Assembly: GCA_002418835.1 (NCBI GenBank)
Contig: DIEX01000020.1
Coordinates: 62,001-126,000 of the forward strand
Direction: 5' to 3'
From: Spirochaetia bacterium UBA5763
GTDB taxonomy: Bacteria; Spirochaetota; UBA4802; UBA5550
Length of the DNA stretch: 64,000 nt
Both the position numbers and the translations under genes were made by a program. Positions within the stretch are counted from its first letter, which is position 1; every line of letters begins with the position of its first letter. The notes under the pieces were generated by a model. That model saw nothing but the letters and a program-made list of their open reading frames with translations, did not search any database and had not been told where the DNA came from. This document shows, piece by piece, positions 45,972 to 55,223 of the stretch.

Positions 45972-46624
45972 AAAAGTTTATTACAATTATCCTTGCGCTT
46001 GCAGTAACATCATTTTTCGCAGGTTGCAAAAAAGATTCAGGCGGAATTTCCGGTGATAAAAAATATGAGATAAAAGCAGGATCTTATACATATTCAATTC
46101 CTCTTCCGGGACTGGGGCCTGTTGAAACAACAACTTATTTTGATGATTACGGCGCAAAAGAATGTATCGAAACAAAAACAGAAATTAAAATGTTCGGACA
46201 GGTAATCAAACAGCATTCAAGAACAATAACAAAAGACGGATACTCATATAGTCTTGATCTGGAAAGTAAAACAGGTACAAAAATGAAAATTGATGATGCC
46301 ATGACTCCGGACATGAAAGCAGGTTTTGCAGCAATGGCAGTGGCGATGAAAGATTCCATTAAAATCAAGGAACTGGGCACAGAGGATTTCCTCGGCAAAT
46401 CATGCCGCAAAATTGAAGTATCAATGGCTGACGGCAAATCCGCTGGTGTATACTGGCTCTGGAAAAACATATCTCTTAAGATGGAAACAAAAGATCCTTC
46501 AACAGGTAAAGGTTTCACAATGGCTGCAACAAAAGTTGAGGAGCTTTCAAGTGTCCCTTCTGAGATGTTCGCAATTCCTTCTGATATAAAGATAACTGAA
46601 ACAAAGATGCCGAAGATGGATTAA
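45968..46624 (+). CDS. Lipoprotein, unrecognised
   Basis: 218 residues from ATG 45968, with GAGG upstream and a 4 bp overlap with the MATE stop; an in-frame start at 45908 inside the MATE gene is rejected because it buries the signal peptide. Type II signal MKKFITIILALAVTSFF with lipobox FAGC-KKD. The body is strand-rich with EVSMADGKSAGVYWLWKNIS and KMETKDPSTGK, similar in layout to DUF4412-type proteins, but I cannot assign a family firmly. A strong terminator follows. Confidence 0.75.
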   Translation: MKKFITIILALAVTSFFAGCKKDSGGISGDKKYEIKAGSYTYSIPLPGLGPVETTTYFDDYGAKECIETKTEIKMFGQVIKQHSRTITKDGYSYSLDLESKTGTKMKIDDAMTPDMKAGFAAMAVAMKDSIKIKELGTEDFLGKSCRKIEVSMADGKSAGVYWLWKNISLKMETKDPSTGKGFTMAATKVEELSSVPSEMFAIPSDIKITETKMPKMD

Positions 46625-46648
46625 AAGATAAGAGCTTTAGCCGGTTAG

Positions 46649-46687
46649 AAAAGACAGCCGTTAATCAAAGGGCTGTCTTTTTATTTT
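46649..46687 (+). terminator. Rho-independent terminator of the MATE-lipoprotein unit
   Basis: Arms AAAAGACAGCC (46649-46659) and GGCTGTCTTTT (46671-46681) with an 11-base loop and a T-rich tail. It lies 24 bp after the lipoprotein stop. Confidence 0.9.
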
Positions 46688-46698
46688 TACTTTATTTC

Positions 46699-46932
46699 AG
46701 TAATAATTCCTAAAAGAATTATAAAGTTAAAAAGCTCTAAAAAGTAACTATAGTATATAATTATTATAAGCTCAAAATTTTGTCATTCCGGTTTTGCATC
46801 TTCAGTTTGTGCAAATACCGGAATCTCATAGATTGGTATTATGAGATACCGGCATTCCGCTTCGCTACAGCCGGTATGACAGAAATTATATTTATAGCTT
46901 TGCACTAAAAACTATCTTTAGGAATAAACATT
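46699..46932. repeat. Double-hairpin dispersed repeat, copy 2 (inverted)
   Basis: Nearly the reverse complement of 28491-28727 over its whole length, including both outer ends (CAGTAATAATTCCTAAAAGA and TAGGAATAAACATT). The core is 46781-46881 with TGTCATTCCGG and CCGGTATGACA ends. It occupies the gap after the lipoprotein terminator. Confidence 0.85.
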
Positions 46933-47054
46933 GACTTTATTTAAATTTTTGTTGACTGGAAAGTGTATATTTTCAATCCTCCATCCGGTTTTAAGAATAT
47001 ATCCGGCTTGATAGATAAGTGATTGATGCATCCTGCTTCGTGACTGCGCTGCCG

Positions 47055-47185
47055 GAATCTTGAGGTAAATAATAATTATCCTGTTTTCAGGAATAAATTT
47101 CTAACATTAAGATTCCGGTATTGCCATAAGGGCAAACCGGAATGACGAAAAGTAAAAAAATTGAATCGTTAATTGCTATATCTGA
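47055..47185. repeat. Degenerate half of the double-hairpin repeat
   Basis: Contains an intact arm AGATTCCGGTATTGCC to AACCGGAATGACG (about 47110-47145) and the outer motif CGTTAATTGCTATA. The left arm is degenerate. With copy 2 it fills the 583 bp gap before the GNAT gene. Confidence 0.5.
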
Positions 47186-47207
47186 TAAAATATTATAAAA
47201 GACTGTA

Positions 47208-48008
47208 ATGAAAATACGAAAGATAAATAAAAACGAAATAAAATACGCCCAGGACCTGCTCCCTGCGAACTGGGATTCAAACCTGGAGGAACTCTTCAGT
47301 AAACACGGCAATGAAGGGGTTTTCCATCCCCTTGCGGCAGTTAAGAATGACACTCTTATCGGATACGGCAATGCCTTCATATTCGGAAAAACAGCCTGGC
47401 TCGGTAATATCAATGTTGAAAGGGAGTTCAGGAGACACGGCATCGGCATAGAAATTACAGCTCAGCTCCTTCAGCACTGCTTCAGAAGCGGAGCTACTTC
47501 AATAAACCTCATAGCCACTGAAGCCGGAGAGCCGTTATACAGGAAACTCGGATTTGTAGAGGATACCCTTTATCTCTTCTACACCGGATGGTATGACGGA
47601 GATATCCAGGGACGCATAGAAAAGATTGAAAAGAGGGACAGGTGCAGGGTCCTTGAAATAAACCATCACGTTACAGGTGAGGTAAAGGATTCAGTTCTTC
47701 ATGAATACCTAACTTCGGGGTATAAATACCTCGATGATGATAATAAAATCACCGGATTCTACCTCCCCGGTTATGGGAACGGTATGGTACTTGCAATGGA
47801 CGACGTTTCCGGAAGGGAGCTCCTGAAATTCAAACACCACAAAAATCAAACCATGAGTGTTCTTTCAGAGGAGAATGAATCCGGAGTCTCTCTCCTTGAG
47901 GAACTTAACTTCAGAAAGGTAAGCAAATCAAAGAGGATGTACCTCGGTGAATACACCCCCTGGCTCCCGCAGAATACATTCAGCAGGGGCACCACATACG
48001 CCGGATAA
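47208..48008 (+). CDS. GNAT-family acetyltransferase
   Basis: 266 residues. The acetyl-CoA loop is VEREFRRHGIGIEITAQLLQ (RxxGxG-like), followed by INLIATEAGEPLYRKLGFVE, both standard GNAT features in the first 120 residues. The C-terminal half is a second, weaker GNAT-like lobe (GYKYLDDDNKITGFYLPGYG). Substrate is unknown. No ribosome site is obvious. Its stop is 1 bp from the stop of the convergent phosphatase gene. Confidence 0.83.
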   Translation: MKIRKINKNEIKYAQDLLPANWDSNLEELFSKHGNEGVFHPLAAVKNDTLIGYGNAFIFGKTAWLGNINVEREFRRHGIGIEITAQLLQHCFRSGATSINLIATEAGEPLYRKLGFVEDTLYLFYTGWYDGDIQGRIEKIEKRDRCRVLEINHHVTGEVKDSVLHEYLTSGYKYLDDDNKITGFYLPGYGNGMVLAMDDVSGRELLKFKHHKNQTMSVLSEENESGVSLLEELNFRKVSKSKRMYLGEYTPWLPQNTFSRGTTYAG

Positions 48009-48009
48009 T

Positions 48010-49236
48010 CTAAAACTCGTACAGAAGCATGGTGATATCATCCTCGTATTCAACATTCCCCGCGAAGTCATGAAGATTAAGCAGAAGCGAATCGAGAATA
48101 TTTTTTTTACCGGAGAGGATCGTTGATTTAAACGCCTTACTCAGCCTTTCAGAACAATACATCTCACCATCGGTGTTCCGCTGTTCGATTATCCCGTCAG
48201 TGAAAAAAAGCAGCTTATCACCTTCGTTATAGGGCACTTCAGTGATACTGTAAACCGGATCATCAACAATACCAAGTCCCGGGCCTTTTGCACTTATAGT
48301 CCGGAAGTTCCCTTTCTCCGAGTTCCAGAAGAACGGCTGGTGATGACCGGCTTTCGCGAAAATTACTTTTTTTTCTGCGGTATCAATTATTGTATAATAG
48401 CATGTGGCATAGATTGAGTTAATCACTTCATATAAATGATTATTAAGCTTTGAGAGAAACAGTACAGGATCATCACCGCACTCTTTCACAAGCATAACAA
48501 AGGCGCTCTTCAGAACCCCGGTTACAAGGGCAGCAGTAATACCATGCCCCTGTACATCGGCAATAATCATGTATATCCTGTTACCCGCTGTAAAGACATT
48601 GATAAAATCTCCGCCGATTGCTTCAGAGGGCTGATAAATAAAAGTATGTTTAACCCCTTTATATTTATGCTTCCCTGGTTCTGTATTGATGAAATACTGC
48701 TGAATTTCCTGCGCGGTCGAGAGGTCCCTGTTTATCCTGCTTAATATTTCATTTTTCTCCCTTAGGTAATACTGGGAAAATGTAAAGCTGGAGAGCCTCT
48801 TTCTGAACCTTGAAAAAATTTCAATAAGAGTATTGCGATACATCCTGTTTGCAATCTCAAGGTTGCTGCTGAACACGTTATCAAGATCAGTACGCGTAAG
48901 CATGAAGATTGATGTCTCCTCTATGGCTGTAACAGTGGCAGACCTGGGGAGGTTATCGAAGAGAGAGAGCTCTCCGAAAAAAGCCCCGTCATTGAGCACA
49001 CCCAGTGAGACCTGTTCACCCTTTCTGTCCGACTTGGTCACAAGCACAGCACCCCTGTTTATTATATACATGGTGTTACCCTGTGTACCTTCCACTATAA
49101 TGAAGTCACCTGAGTGAAAGGTCTTCTGCGTGAACAGAGGCTCAATGAGCTTCAGTTCATCATCCGAAAGCCCCTGCAGGCTCGGGACTGTTTTAAGCAC
49201 TGAAATTATATGTTCAGTATTCCGTGTTTCCATCAT
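48010..49236 (-). CDS. Cyclic-nucleotide-binding SpoIIE phosphatase
   Basis: 408 residues. A cNMP-binding domain (about 10-140; FHSGDFIIVEGTQGNTMYII and FFGELSLFDNLPRSATVTA, the phosphate cassette) leads through a coiled coil to a SpoIIE/PP2C phosphatase (about 190-408; AIGGDFINVF, MIIADVQGHGITAALVTGV and LLFFTDGIIEQRN), with its metal Asp residues present. It likely dephosphorylates a STAS antagonist in a partner switch; the STAS protein at 17289 is a candidate. GGAG precedes the ATG. Confidence 0.92.
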   Translation of the reverse strand: MMETRNTEHIISVLKTVPSLQGLSDDELKLIEPLFTQKTFHSGDFIIVEGTQGNTMYIINRGAVLVTKSDRKGEQVSLGVLNDGAFFGELSLFDNLPRSATVTAIEETSIFMLTRTDLDNVFSSNLEIANRMYRNTLIEIFSRFRKRLSSFTFSQYYLREKNEILSRINRDLSTAQEIQQYFINTEPGKHKYKGVKHTFIYQPSEAIGGDFINVFTAGNRIYMIIADVQGHGITAALVTGVLKSAFVMLVKECGDDPVLFLSKLNNHLYEVINSIYATCYYTIIDTAEKKVIFAKAGHHQPFFWNSEKGNFRTISAKGPGLGIVDDPVYSITEVPYNEGDKLLFFTDGIIEQRNTDGEMYCSERLSKAFKSTILSGKKNILDSLLLNLHDFAGNVEYEDDITMLLYEF

Positions 49237-49265
49237 TGCACTCCATGAAACTGTAAGACAATTTA

Positions 49266-49466
49266 AATGTTTATTCCTAAAGATAGTTAATATAGCGATT
49301 TACGATTGAATTAGTTCAATTTCCGTCATTCCCGCGAAGGCTGTGGGCGACCGCAGGAAGAGCTGGAAGCTAATCCCATAGTACTATTTTATGAGATTCC
49401 GGCACTTCGTTGTCACTACGGCCGGAATGACGAGGCCTTAATTATTTCGTGAAATGCTATAGTACA
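49266..49466. repeat. Double-hairpin dispersed repeat, diverged copy 4
   Basis: Outer end AATGTTTATTCCTAAAGATA as in copies 1-3, then a diverged core from CGTCATTCCCGCG (49324) to CCGGAATGACG (about 49432), including TATGAGATTCCGG in the right arm. ATAGC motifs flank it. It fills most of the 387 bp gap before the diguanylate cyclase gene. Confidence 0.65.
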
Positions 49467-49623
49467 ATTATGAGTATAAGAAGAATTCCAAAATTCGGAG
49501 TCAAACTTTTTTCATTACGGAGAGAAATTTAATCGCATTAAAATCCGTGTGTGCTTTTAATCCCGGCGTGCTTTTAGTCTTACTGTGCTTTTATAACAAA
49601 TGATAATTATACCAGCGATCACC

Positions 49624-50667
49624 TTATTCATCAAAAATCATAACGTCGCCTTTCTGTATCGTCTCCGGTTTAACGAGCCCTTTTTCAACAAGCTCACTGT
49701 AAAGGCATGTCATGTTCTTCCCGTTGTTTTTTGCGTAATAAAGCGCCTTGTCAGCGCTCCCGACAAAAACAGAAGTGGACTCCTCCCCTGTTATCTCCAC
49801 TATACCTATGCTCACAGTAATAGTCCCTGTCTGAGGGAACCTGTACTCTTCAACACTTTTGCGGAACCTCTCGAATATCGAATAAGCACTCTCCGCGCTC
49901 TCCGCTCTGATCACAACGATGAACTCCTCGCCTCCGAACCTGAACTTAAGATCCGAAGACCTGAACACCTCCTGCATCAGCCGCCCGATAAGTATAAGTA
50001 TCTCATCACCATATATATGCCCGAATGTATCATTGACTCTCTTGAAATCATCTATGTCAAATATTCCGAGCCAGAACCTGTCGCTGTTACTGCTGGCCCT
50101 TCTCTCATTTTCAATTTTCTCCTCATCACCACTTCCCATCCTGCGCAGTTCTATAAATTTCAGGATACTGTCCTCAAATATTTTTCTGTTAAGGAGCCCG
50201 GTGAGAGTATCCCGCTGATTATCTATAAGCACTGAGACAAAATTCTGGTAGATACGGATAAGGCTTTCAAGGACATAGAGATCCTGCGTGGTTGTATCAG
50301 GCAGGTCCAGCGCTATGAATCCCACATTTTTGCTGAGCACATCAACAGGGCAGATTGTGAAAGGGTGTTCAAAATTATCAACAGAGGTGGGCCTATGATC
50401 ATTAAAAGCTACAACCATTGATTCTATCAGTTCTGAATTTTCTTTGAATATGGATATATCGCAGGAGGGAATAAATCCCTTTTTACCGTAACTTGCTCCG
50501 CTGAGGATATCCATTCCATCTTCAACTGTTTTAAAGAAATAGACTTTTTTACATGGAACAAGCTCAAAGATTGTACGCAGCATGGATATCTCAAGAATTT
50601 CTATATCCCTGCTTTCAGTAATGCTGACTATATGTCCCAGAATAGAGCTTTGGTCTTCCAAGTGCAT
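49624..50667 (-). CDS. Diguanylate cyclase, GAF-like input
   Basis: 347 residues. The first 160 form a GAF-like input (ELVPCKKVYFFKTVEDG). The GGDEF domain follows (about 165-335): DTLTGLLNRKIFEDSI, GIFDIDDFKRVNDTFGHIYG and FRFGGEEFIVVI with intact active site. The inhibitory I-site RSSD precedes it. It should synthesise c-di-GMP with feedback control. It is monocistronic. Confidence 0.92.
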   Translation of the reverse strand: MHLEDQSSILGHIVSITESRDIEILEISMLRTIFELVPCKKVYFFKTVEDGMDILSGASYGKKGFIPSCDISIFKENSELIESMVVAFNDHRPTSVDNFEHPFTICPVDVLSKNVGFIALDLPDTTTQDLYVLESLIRIYQNFVSVLIDNQRDTLTGLLNRKIFEDSILKFIELRRMGSGDEEKIENERRASSNSDRFWLGIFDIDDFKRVNDTFGHIYGDEILILIGRLMQEVFRSSDLKFRFGGEEFIVVIRAESAESAYSIFERFRKSVEEYRFPQTGTITVSIGIVEITGEESTSVFVGSADKALYYAKNNGKNMTCLYSELVEKGLVKPETIQKGDVMIFDE

Positions 50668-50754
50668 AACCGCCGGTTAAATATTATAATAAGCTACAAT
50701 ATAAAATAATACGATAGCCGGTTATTTTGTACAAATATTCCTGTTTTTATTATA

Positions 50755-51981
50755 TTATTTTCTCTTTTTTTCTTTTCTTTTTCTTCCTGGTATCCTGTGA
50801 AAAAAAGCGAGCCCCCCTTCAGAGGTTTCGCGGTATTGCCTCTTCATATCGCGCCCGGTCTGCGCCATTGTACTGACAACCTCATCAAAGGATATTATAT
50901 GTCTGCCGTCAGAAAGGAGCACATAACTGGCGCAGTCCATGGCACGCACAGCTGCAATGGCATTACGCTCTATACAGGGAATCTGTACAAGTCCCATAAT
51001 AGGATCACAGGTGAGCCCCAGGTGGTGCTCCATCCCCATCTCAGCGGCATACTCTATCTGGTGCGGAGTCCCCCCCATAAGCTGCGCTGCTGCACCTGCT
51101 GCCATGGCGCATGCGGTACCCACCTCCCCCTGGCACCCCACTTCAGCGCCTGAAATTGACGCGTTACTCTTAACAAAATTCCCGATAAGCCCGGCAGTGG
51201 CAAGAGCGCGTATAAGCTTTTCATCACTGAGATTATAGTACTCTTTAAGAAAAAAGAGCACAGCAGGGAGAACACCGGATGAACCGCATGTGGGCGCTGT
51301 AACTATTACATTTCCGCTTGCGTTCTCCTCAGACACCGCAAGGGCATAAGAGAACATAGTGCCTGTCTTTTCGATTATCCCCTTTGCCTGTGTTGTCTTT
51401 ATATAATATGTTGGAGCTTTACGCATGAGATTAAGCCCGCCGGGGAGCACACCCTCCTTCTCAAGTCCGCGGTCTATGGCTGATTTCATCGCGTCGAGAA
51501 TCTCACGCAGGTAATCCCATATTCCGGGGCCTTCATAATCCTCAACATAGTTCCAGAGAGTTTTACCCTCCCTGTCGCAGAGTTCAAGGAGTTCTGCCAT
51601 TGAATTAAAAGGGTAGACCTCGGGAGTATCCGATGCCCCGGAGCTATCCATAAGAGCTCCACCACCGATGCTGTAGGCAGTCCAGCTTTCAAAGACTCTA
51701 CCTGCTTCGTCAAGAGCCTCAAAGAGCATTCCATTAGGGTGAAGGGGGAGTTCCTTTCTCTCCCAGAGAATTTCAGATTGTGCCGGATGCAGAGTTTTGA
51801 TTATTGACAGATCAGTGAGATGTCCGCGCCCGGTTGCTGACAGGCTACCGTAAAGGGTAACCCTGTATGAAGCGGCTCCCGGAGTTTTTGACTTAAAGAT
51901 TTCAGCAGCGTAAGATGGCCCCATTGTGTGGCTGCTTGAGGGGCCAGGCCCGATTCTGTAGAGTTCCCTGAGAGATTTCAT
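50755..51981 (-). CDS. sdaA: L-serine ammonia-lyase, iron-sulfur type
   Basis: 408 residues, the single-chain form. Beta-type domain opens MKSLRELYRIGPGPSSSHTM; the alpha-type domain has TCGSSGVLPAVLFFLKEYY, ISGAEVGCQGEVGTACAMAA and CDPIMGLVQIPCIERNAIA. The Cys residues in these blocks bind the 4Fe-4S cluster. It makes pyruvate and ammonia from L-serine. GGAAG is before the ATG. The C-terminus has a basic tail RKRKEKKRK that looks accidental. Slightly shorter than E. coli SdaA. Confidence 0.93.
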   Translation of the reverse strand: MKSLRELYRIGPGPSSSHTMGPSYAAEIFKSKTPGAASYRVTLYGSLSATGRGHLTDLSIIKTLHPAQSEILWERKELPLHPNGMLFEALDEAGRVFESWTAYSIGGGALMDSSGASDTPEVYPFNSMAELLELCDREGKTLWNYVEDYEGPGIWDYLREILDAMKSAIDRGLEKEGVLPGGLNLMRKAPTYYIKTTQAKGIIEKTGTMFSYALAVSEENASGNVIVTAPTCGSSGVLPAVLFFLKEYYNLSDEKLIRALATAGLIGNFVKSNASISGAEVGCQGEVGTACAMAAGAAAQLMGGTPHQIEYAAEMGMEHHLGLTCDPIMGLVQIPCIERNAIAAVRAMDCASYVLLSDGRHIISFDEVVSTMAQTGRDMKRQYRETSEGGLAFFHRIPGRKRKEKKRK

Positions 51982-52148
51982 AAATTCTTCCGTGACACTA
52001 TAATTAATGCTTACTGAAATTCATAGACAAAGATAACATACAATACAGGGAATATTATGTAAACTTTTTCTCCAGAGGAAGAGAAATTAAACTTTAATGG
52101 TACTAAAACCGGTTTGTTCTTTATAGTAATATAAAAGCCAGTTCCTTT

Positions 52149-52496
52149 TTGATTCAGGCAACCGGCTCTTATGCATCTTTTCTTTCAGCCATTGATCAAT
52201 TTGGCTCTCCTCAATGTATTCCGCTGGAGCTGCTTCAGGGATATTTTAAAGGGCTTAATTCTCTGCTTATTGCATATTGGGATCTCCCTGATAGAGTATC
52301 TGATAAACTTACACGTATCGCCAATGCAGAAGAATTTGCTGATCCTGATGAATCCGCTAATCCAATTATTAAAAAGATGTTTGCTGAGGTTAAGGCAAGC
52401 GCGGAGAATAAGCAGCTTTATTTTGAAAGTATTGTTTATCTGACGGATGTTATTGAGAGGATCATATATAAGCAGAAAATGGCGGTGATTAATTAA
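52149..52496 (+). CDS. Hypothetical protein or gene remnant, TTG start
   Basis: 115 residues, not recognised. The frame has no ATG at its beginning; TTG at 52149 is the only early start, with no ribosome site. Composition looks coding (LIAYWDLPDRVSDKLTRIAN; KKMFAEVKASAENKQ; acidic helices). It may be a 3' fragment of a larger gene, since an in-frame stop sits at 52104. The following 234 bp hold nothing I can identify. Confidence 0.35.
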   Translation: MIQATGSYASFLSAIDQFGSPQCIPLELLQGYFKGLNSLLIAYWDLPDRVSDKLTRIANAEEFADPDESANPIIKKMFAEVKASAENKQLYFESIVYLTDVIERIIYKQKMAVIN

Positions 52497-52730
52497 AAAA
52501 TTTAGCTCCGAAAATTTGTTGAGTTTAAATTTTCACTCAATCTCTGTAATGATGTTATGTCTATTTTTAGTGTTAAGTAATTGACAATTGTTCTTTATTA
52601 TTATTTGAATAAAAAATATGGAAGCCTATGCCTGCCAAAGTCTCTGGTTTGCTGCGACTGTTTTTAATAGATTGATTTTTTTTGAAGACGCGGTTGCCGA
52701 TCTTATAAAAGCACGGAAAGGTGTTCTGTC

Positions 52731-54911
52731 ATGACATTAAGAGGGACTACGGACATGTTAAAAAAATGCAGCATAATATCTTTTTTGTCAAATTTGTTTC
52801 TACTATATGTAATTGCATTCTCAGTTACATGGGTGGATGCGGTGGGCGCAACGTCTGGAAAAGGTTCTCGGGATGTGGATGTCTACACTGCAGGGTACAG
52901 CAAGAGCTGGCGCGCGCCAACGTCCGGATACTGGGTAGACGGCAATTGGACAGAATTGGATCTGCCGGATTATGCATATGATTCAGAGATAATATCCCTT
53001 GTGGTATCGGGCAACGACATTTATGCTGCAGGGAACTGCAGAGGGAGCAATTCAAGACAGACAAAAGAGATACCCGGCTACTGGAAAAACGGGAAATGGA
53101 ATCTGCTCCCTCTGCCTGGAGGATCAGGCAAAGCTGATATTATATCGATTATCCTATCAGGGGTCGATTTGTATGTTGCTGCAAACTACTACAGAGATTT
53201 TAGGACAACCTTGCCCGGGTACTGGAAGAACGACAAGTGGACAACACTCGACATGCCCGAAGGGGCAATGACCTGCCGTATGACCTCTTTTGTCATTGCA
53301 GGCTGTGATGTATATGCAGGCGGTTACTTTTCCGCAAAAGGTAGCGGCGGTAATGCGGAAGCAATGGAAGTCCCGGGCTATTGGAAGAACGGAACATGGA
53401 TAGGGTTGAAACCCCCTCCAGGCTCAGCCGACTCAATGATCACCTCGATGTTTGTGTCGGGAAGCGATGTTTATGCCGCAGGTTTCGGTATACCTGCATC
53501 TGAGTCAGGGTCTGGCTACAAGGGTAGTATAACAGGGTACTGGAAGAACGGTATCTGGACAGAGCTGGCGGCAACTGATGCGCAGCGGACGTCAAAGGCC
53601 ACGTCAATTGCTGTGTCTGGCAATGAGGTTTATGTTGCGGGGTATTTTGAGGAAGTTCGAGGGAAGACCTTGGCAGGATACTGGAAAGACGGGAAATGGG
53701 TGACACTTGAAGGTTATAAATCCCAACTCCAAAACGCGGTAGTCAGCCTTTATGTAATGGCTAAGGATATATACGCAGTAGAACACACTTATGTCAATTC
53801 TGACACGGGAAGTCCCGGCTACTGGAAAAACGGGAAAAGAGTGGATATTAAAATTCCAGAGAAGTACGATACTGCAGATGTGTCGTGTATTGCTGTTTCC
53901 GGTGACAGGGTTTATGCTGCTGGGGATAGTTACTGTAATCCCGGCAATGCAACAGGCTACTGGAAGAACGGAATATGGACGGAGCTTATGCTGCCTGATG
54001 TATCGGGCGGCACAGGGATCTCCAAGGTGTCTTCAATTTTCGTGAACGGGAGTGATGTTTACGCAGGAGGGTGCTATAATTACCAGGCTGACTTCACTGT
54101 AGCGGGGTATTGGAAGAACGGTGCATGGATCCAACTTAGCAGGCCTGACCTGAATGATTCCGAGGTGCTATCCATATTTGTAAGCAATAGTGACGTTTAC
54201 GCTGGCGGGTATATCTCCAGGGAATACAACAGAATGGCGGGGTATTGGAAGAATGGCGTATGGACAGCCCTTGGCGAAAATATTGGCTTACGAGTACCTG
54301 AGATAAGGTCAATTAATGTTTCCGGCAAAGTTGTCTATTCAGGAGGCTACAGCGTCGCAGATGGTGATTATGAAACAGGATTAACCTCAGCATGTATCTT
54401 TGTGAACGGTAAGTTCATGGCCCTGGTGCCTGGGGACCCGGAAAATGAGTCAAAGGTGGAGAGTATTATTGTTTCGAGGAATGATATTTACGCTGCAGGA
54501 TACAGGAGTGGCGATTCCCGCCCAGGGTACTGGAAAAACGGCAAATGGGTACGGCTGGCGCCGCCAGATGAGGATACGTACTGCTATCTTACTTCAATTT
54601 TTATTAATGGTAGAGATGTTTACGCTGGTGGTTACAAGATGGGTTATTTCGGAGAGACGGTTGCGGGCTACTGGAAAAACGGCAGATGGATTGATCTCCA
54701 GCCTGTCGTGAATGAAATGAACTCAAAGGTATTTTCCATCTGTGTATACGGGGTGGATGTATATGCTGCCGGTTTTTGTGAGGGTATAAACGGCTTGGGA
54801 GTTCCAGGCTATTGGAAGAACGGTAAATGGAATGCGCTGGCGCCGCATAAACTTAAGTCTGATTCTGGCGTGACAACGATTATTGTTGTGCCTGCAGAGA
54901 AAAATAAATAA
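52731..54911 (+). CDS. Secreted tandem-repeat protein, 14 GYWKNG repeats
   Basis: 726 residues. An N-terminal hydrophobic signal (about residues 12-37) is followed by 14 repeats of 45-55 residues. Each starts near PGYWKNGKWxxL and ends near SIxVSGxDVYAAGY, giving a predicted four-strand unit; one repeat (about 585) is degenerate and starts TSACIFVNGKF. The number 14 fits two seven-bladed beta-propellers, which is inference. No catalytic motif is seen. ATG at 52755 is a second possible start; AAGG before 52731 favours the longer form. Exported or surface binding is likely. Confidence 0.75.
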   Translation: MTLRGTTDMLKKCSIISFLSNLFLLYVIAFSVTWVDAVGATSGKGSRDVDVYTAGYSKSWRAPTSGYWVDGNWTELDLPDYAYDSEIISLVVSGNDIYAAGNCRGSNSRQTKEIPGYWKNGKWNLLPLPGGSGKADIISIILSGVDLYVAANYYRDFRTTLPGYWKNDKWTTLDMPEGAMTCRMTSFVIAGCDVYAGGYFSAKGSGGNAEAMEVPGYWKNGTWIGLKPPPGSADSMITSMFVSGSDVYAAGFGIPASESGSGYKGSITGYWKNGIWTELAATDAQRTSKATSIAVSGNEVYVAGYFEEVRGKTLAGYWKDGKWVTLEGYKSQLQNAVVSLYVMAKDIYAVEHTYVNSDTGSPGYWKNGKRVDIKIPEKYDTADVSCIAVSGDRVYAAGDSYCNPGNATGYWKNGIWTELMLPDVSGGTGISKVSSIFVNGSDVYAGGCYNYQADFTVAGYWKNGAWIQLSRPDLNDSEVLSIFVSNSDVYAGGYISREYNRMAGYWKNGVWTALGENIGLRVPEIRSINVSGKVVYSGGYSVADGDYETGLTSACIFVNGKFMALVPGDPENESKVESIIVSRNDIYAAGYRSGDSRPGYWKNGKWVRLAPPDEDTYCYLTSIFINGRDVYAGGYKMGYFGETVAGYWKNGRWIDLQPVVNEMNSKVFSICVYGVDVYAAGFCEGINGLGVPGYWKNGKWNALAPHKLKSDSGVTTIIVVPAEKNK

Positions 54912-55145
54912 TAAAGTTGTTGATTTAGCATTTATCAGCTATTGAAAGGGTAGGTTTCCGGAAACTATTGCAATCAAGTCTTCACAATCCGGTTCTATTC
55001 CATGAAATAATCAGACAGTTCCTATGAGCCGGTGAGAGCGGATTCTTTTGTTTCCGGGCTTGAACAGAGGCTTTCAGGCCATAAAGCAAAAATTTTCTTG
55101 CAAAAACTCCATTATACAACGATAATTACAATATATATATCGTAC

Positions 55146-55198
55146 AGACGTAGCGGATCAAGTACAGACGTAGCATGCTACGTCTCAACGCTACGCCT
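55146..55198. repeat. Nested palindrome, GACGTAGCATGCTACGTC type
   Basis: A perfect 20 bp palindrome at 55166-55185 (half AGACGTAGCA) lies inside outer arms AGACGTAGCG (55146-55155) and CGCTACGCCT (55189-55198). GTACAGACGTAGC is repeated twice in tandem at the left. The 312 bp gap 54912-55223 holds nothing else of note. Confidence 0.7.
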
Positions 55199-55223
55199 CT
55201 AAAACAATTTATGGAAGGAAACA

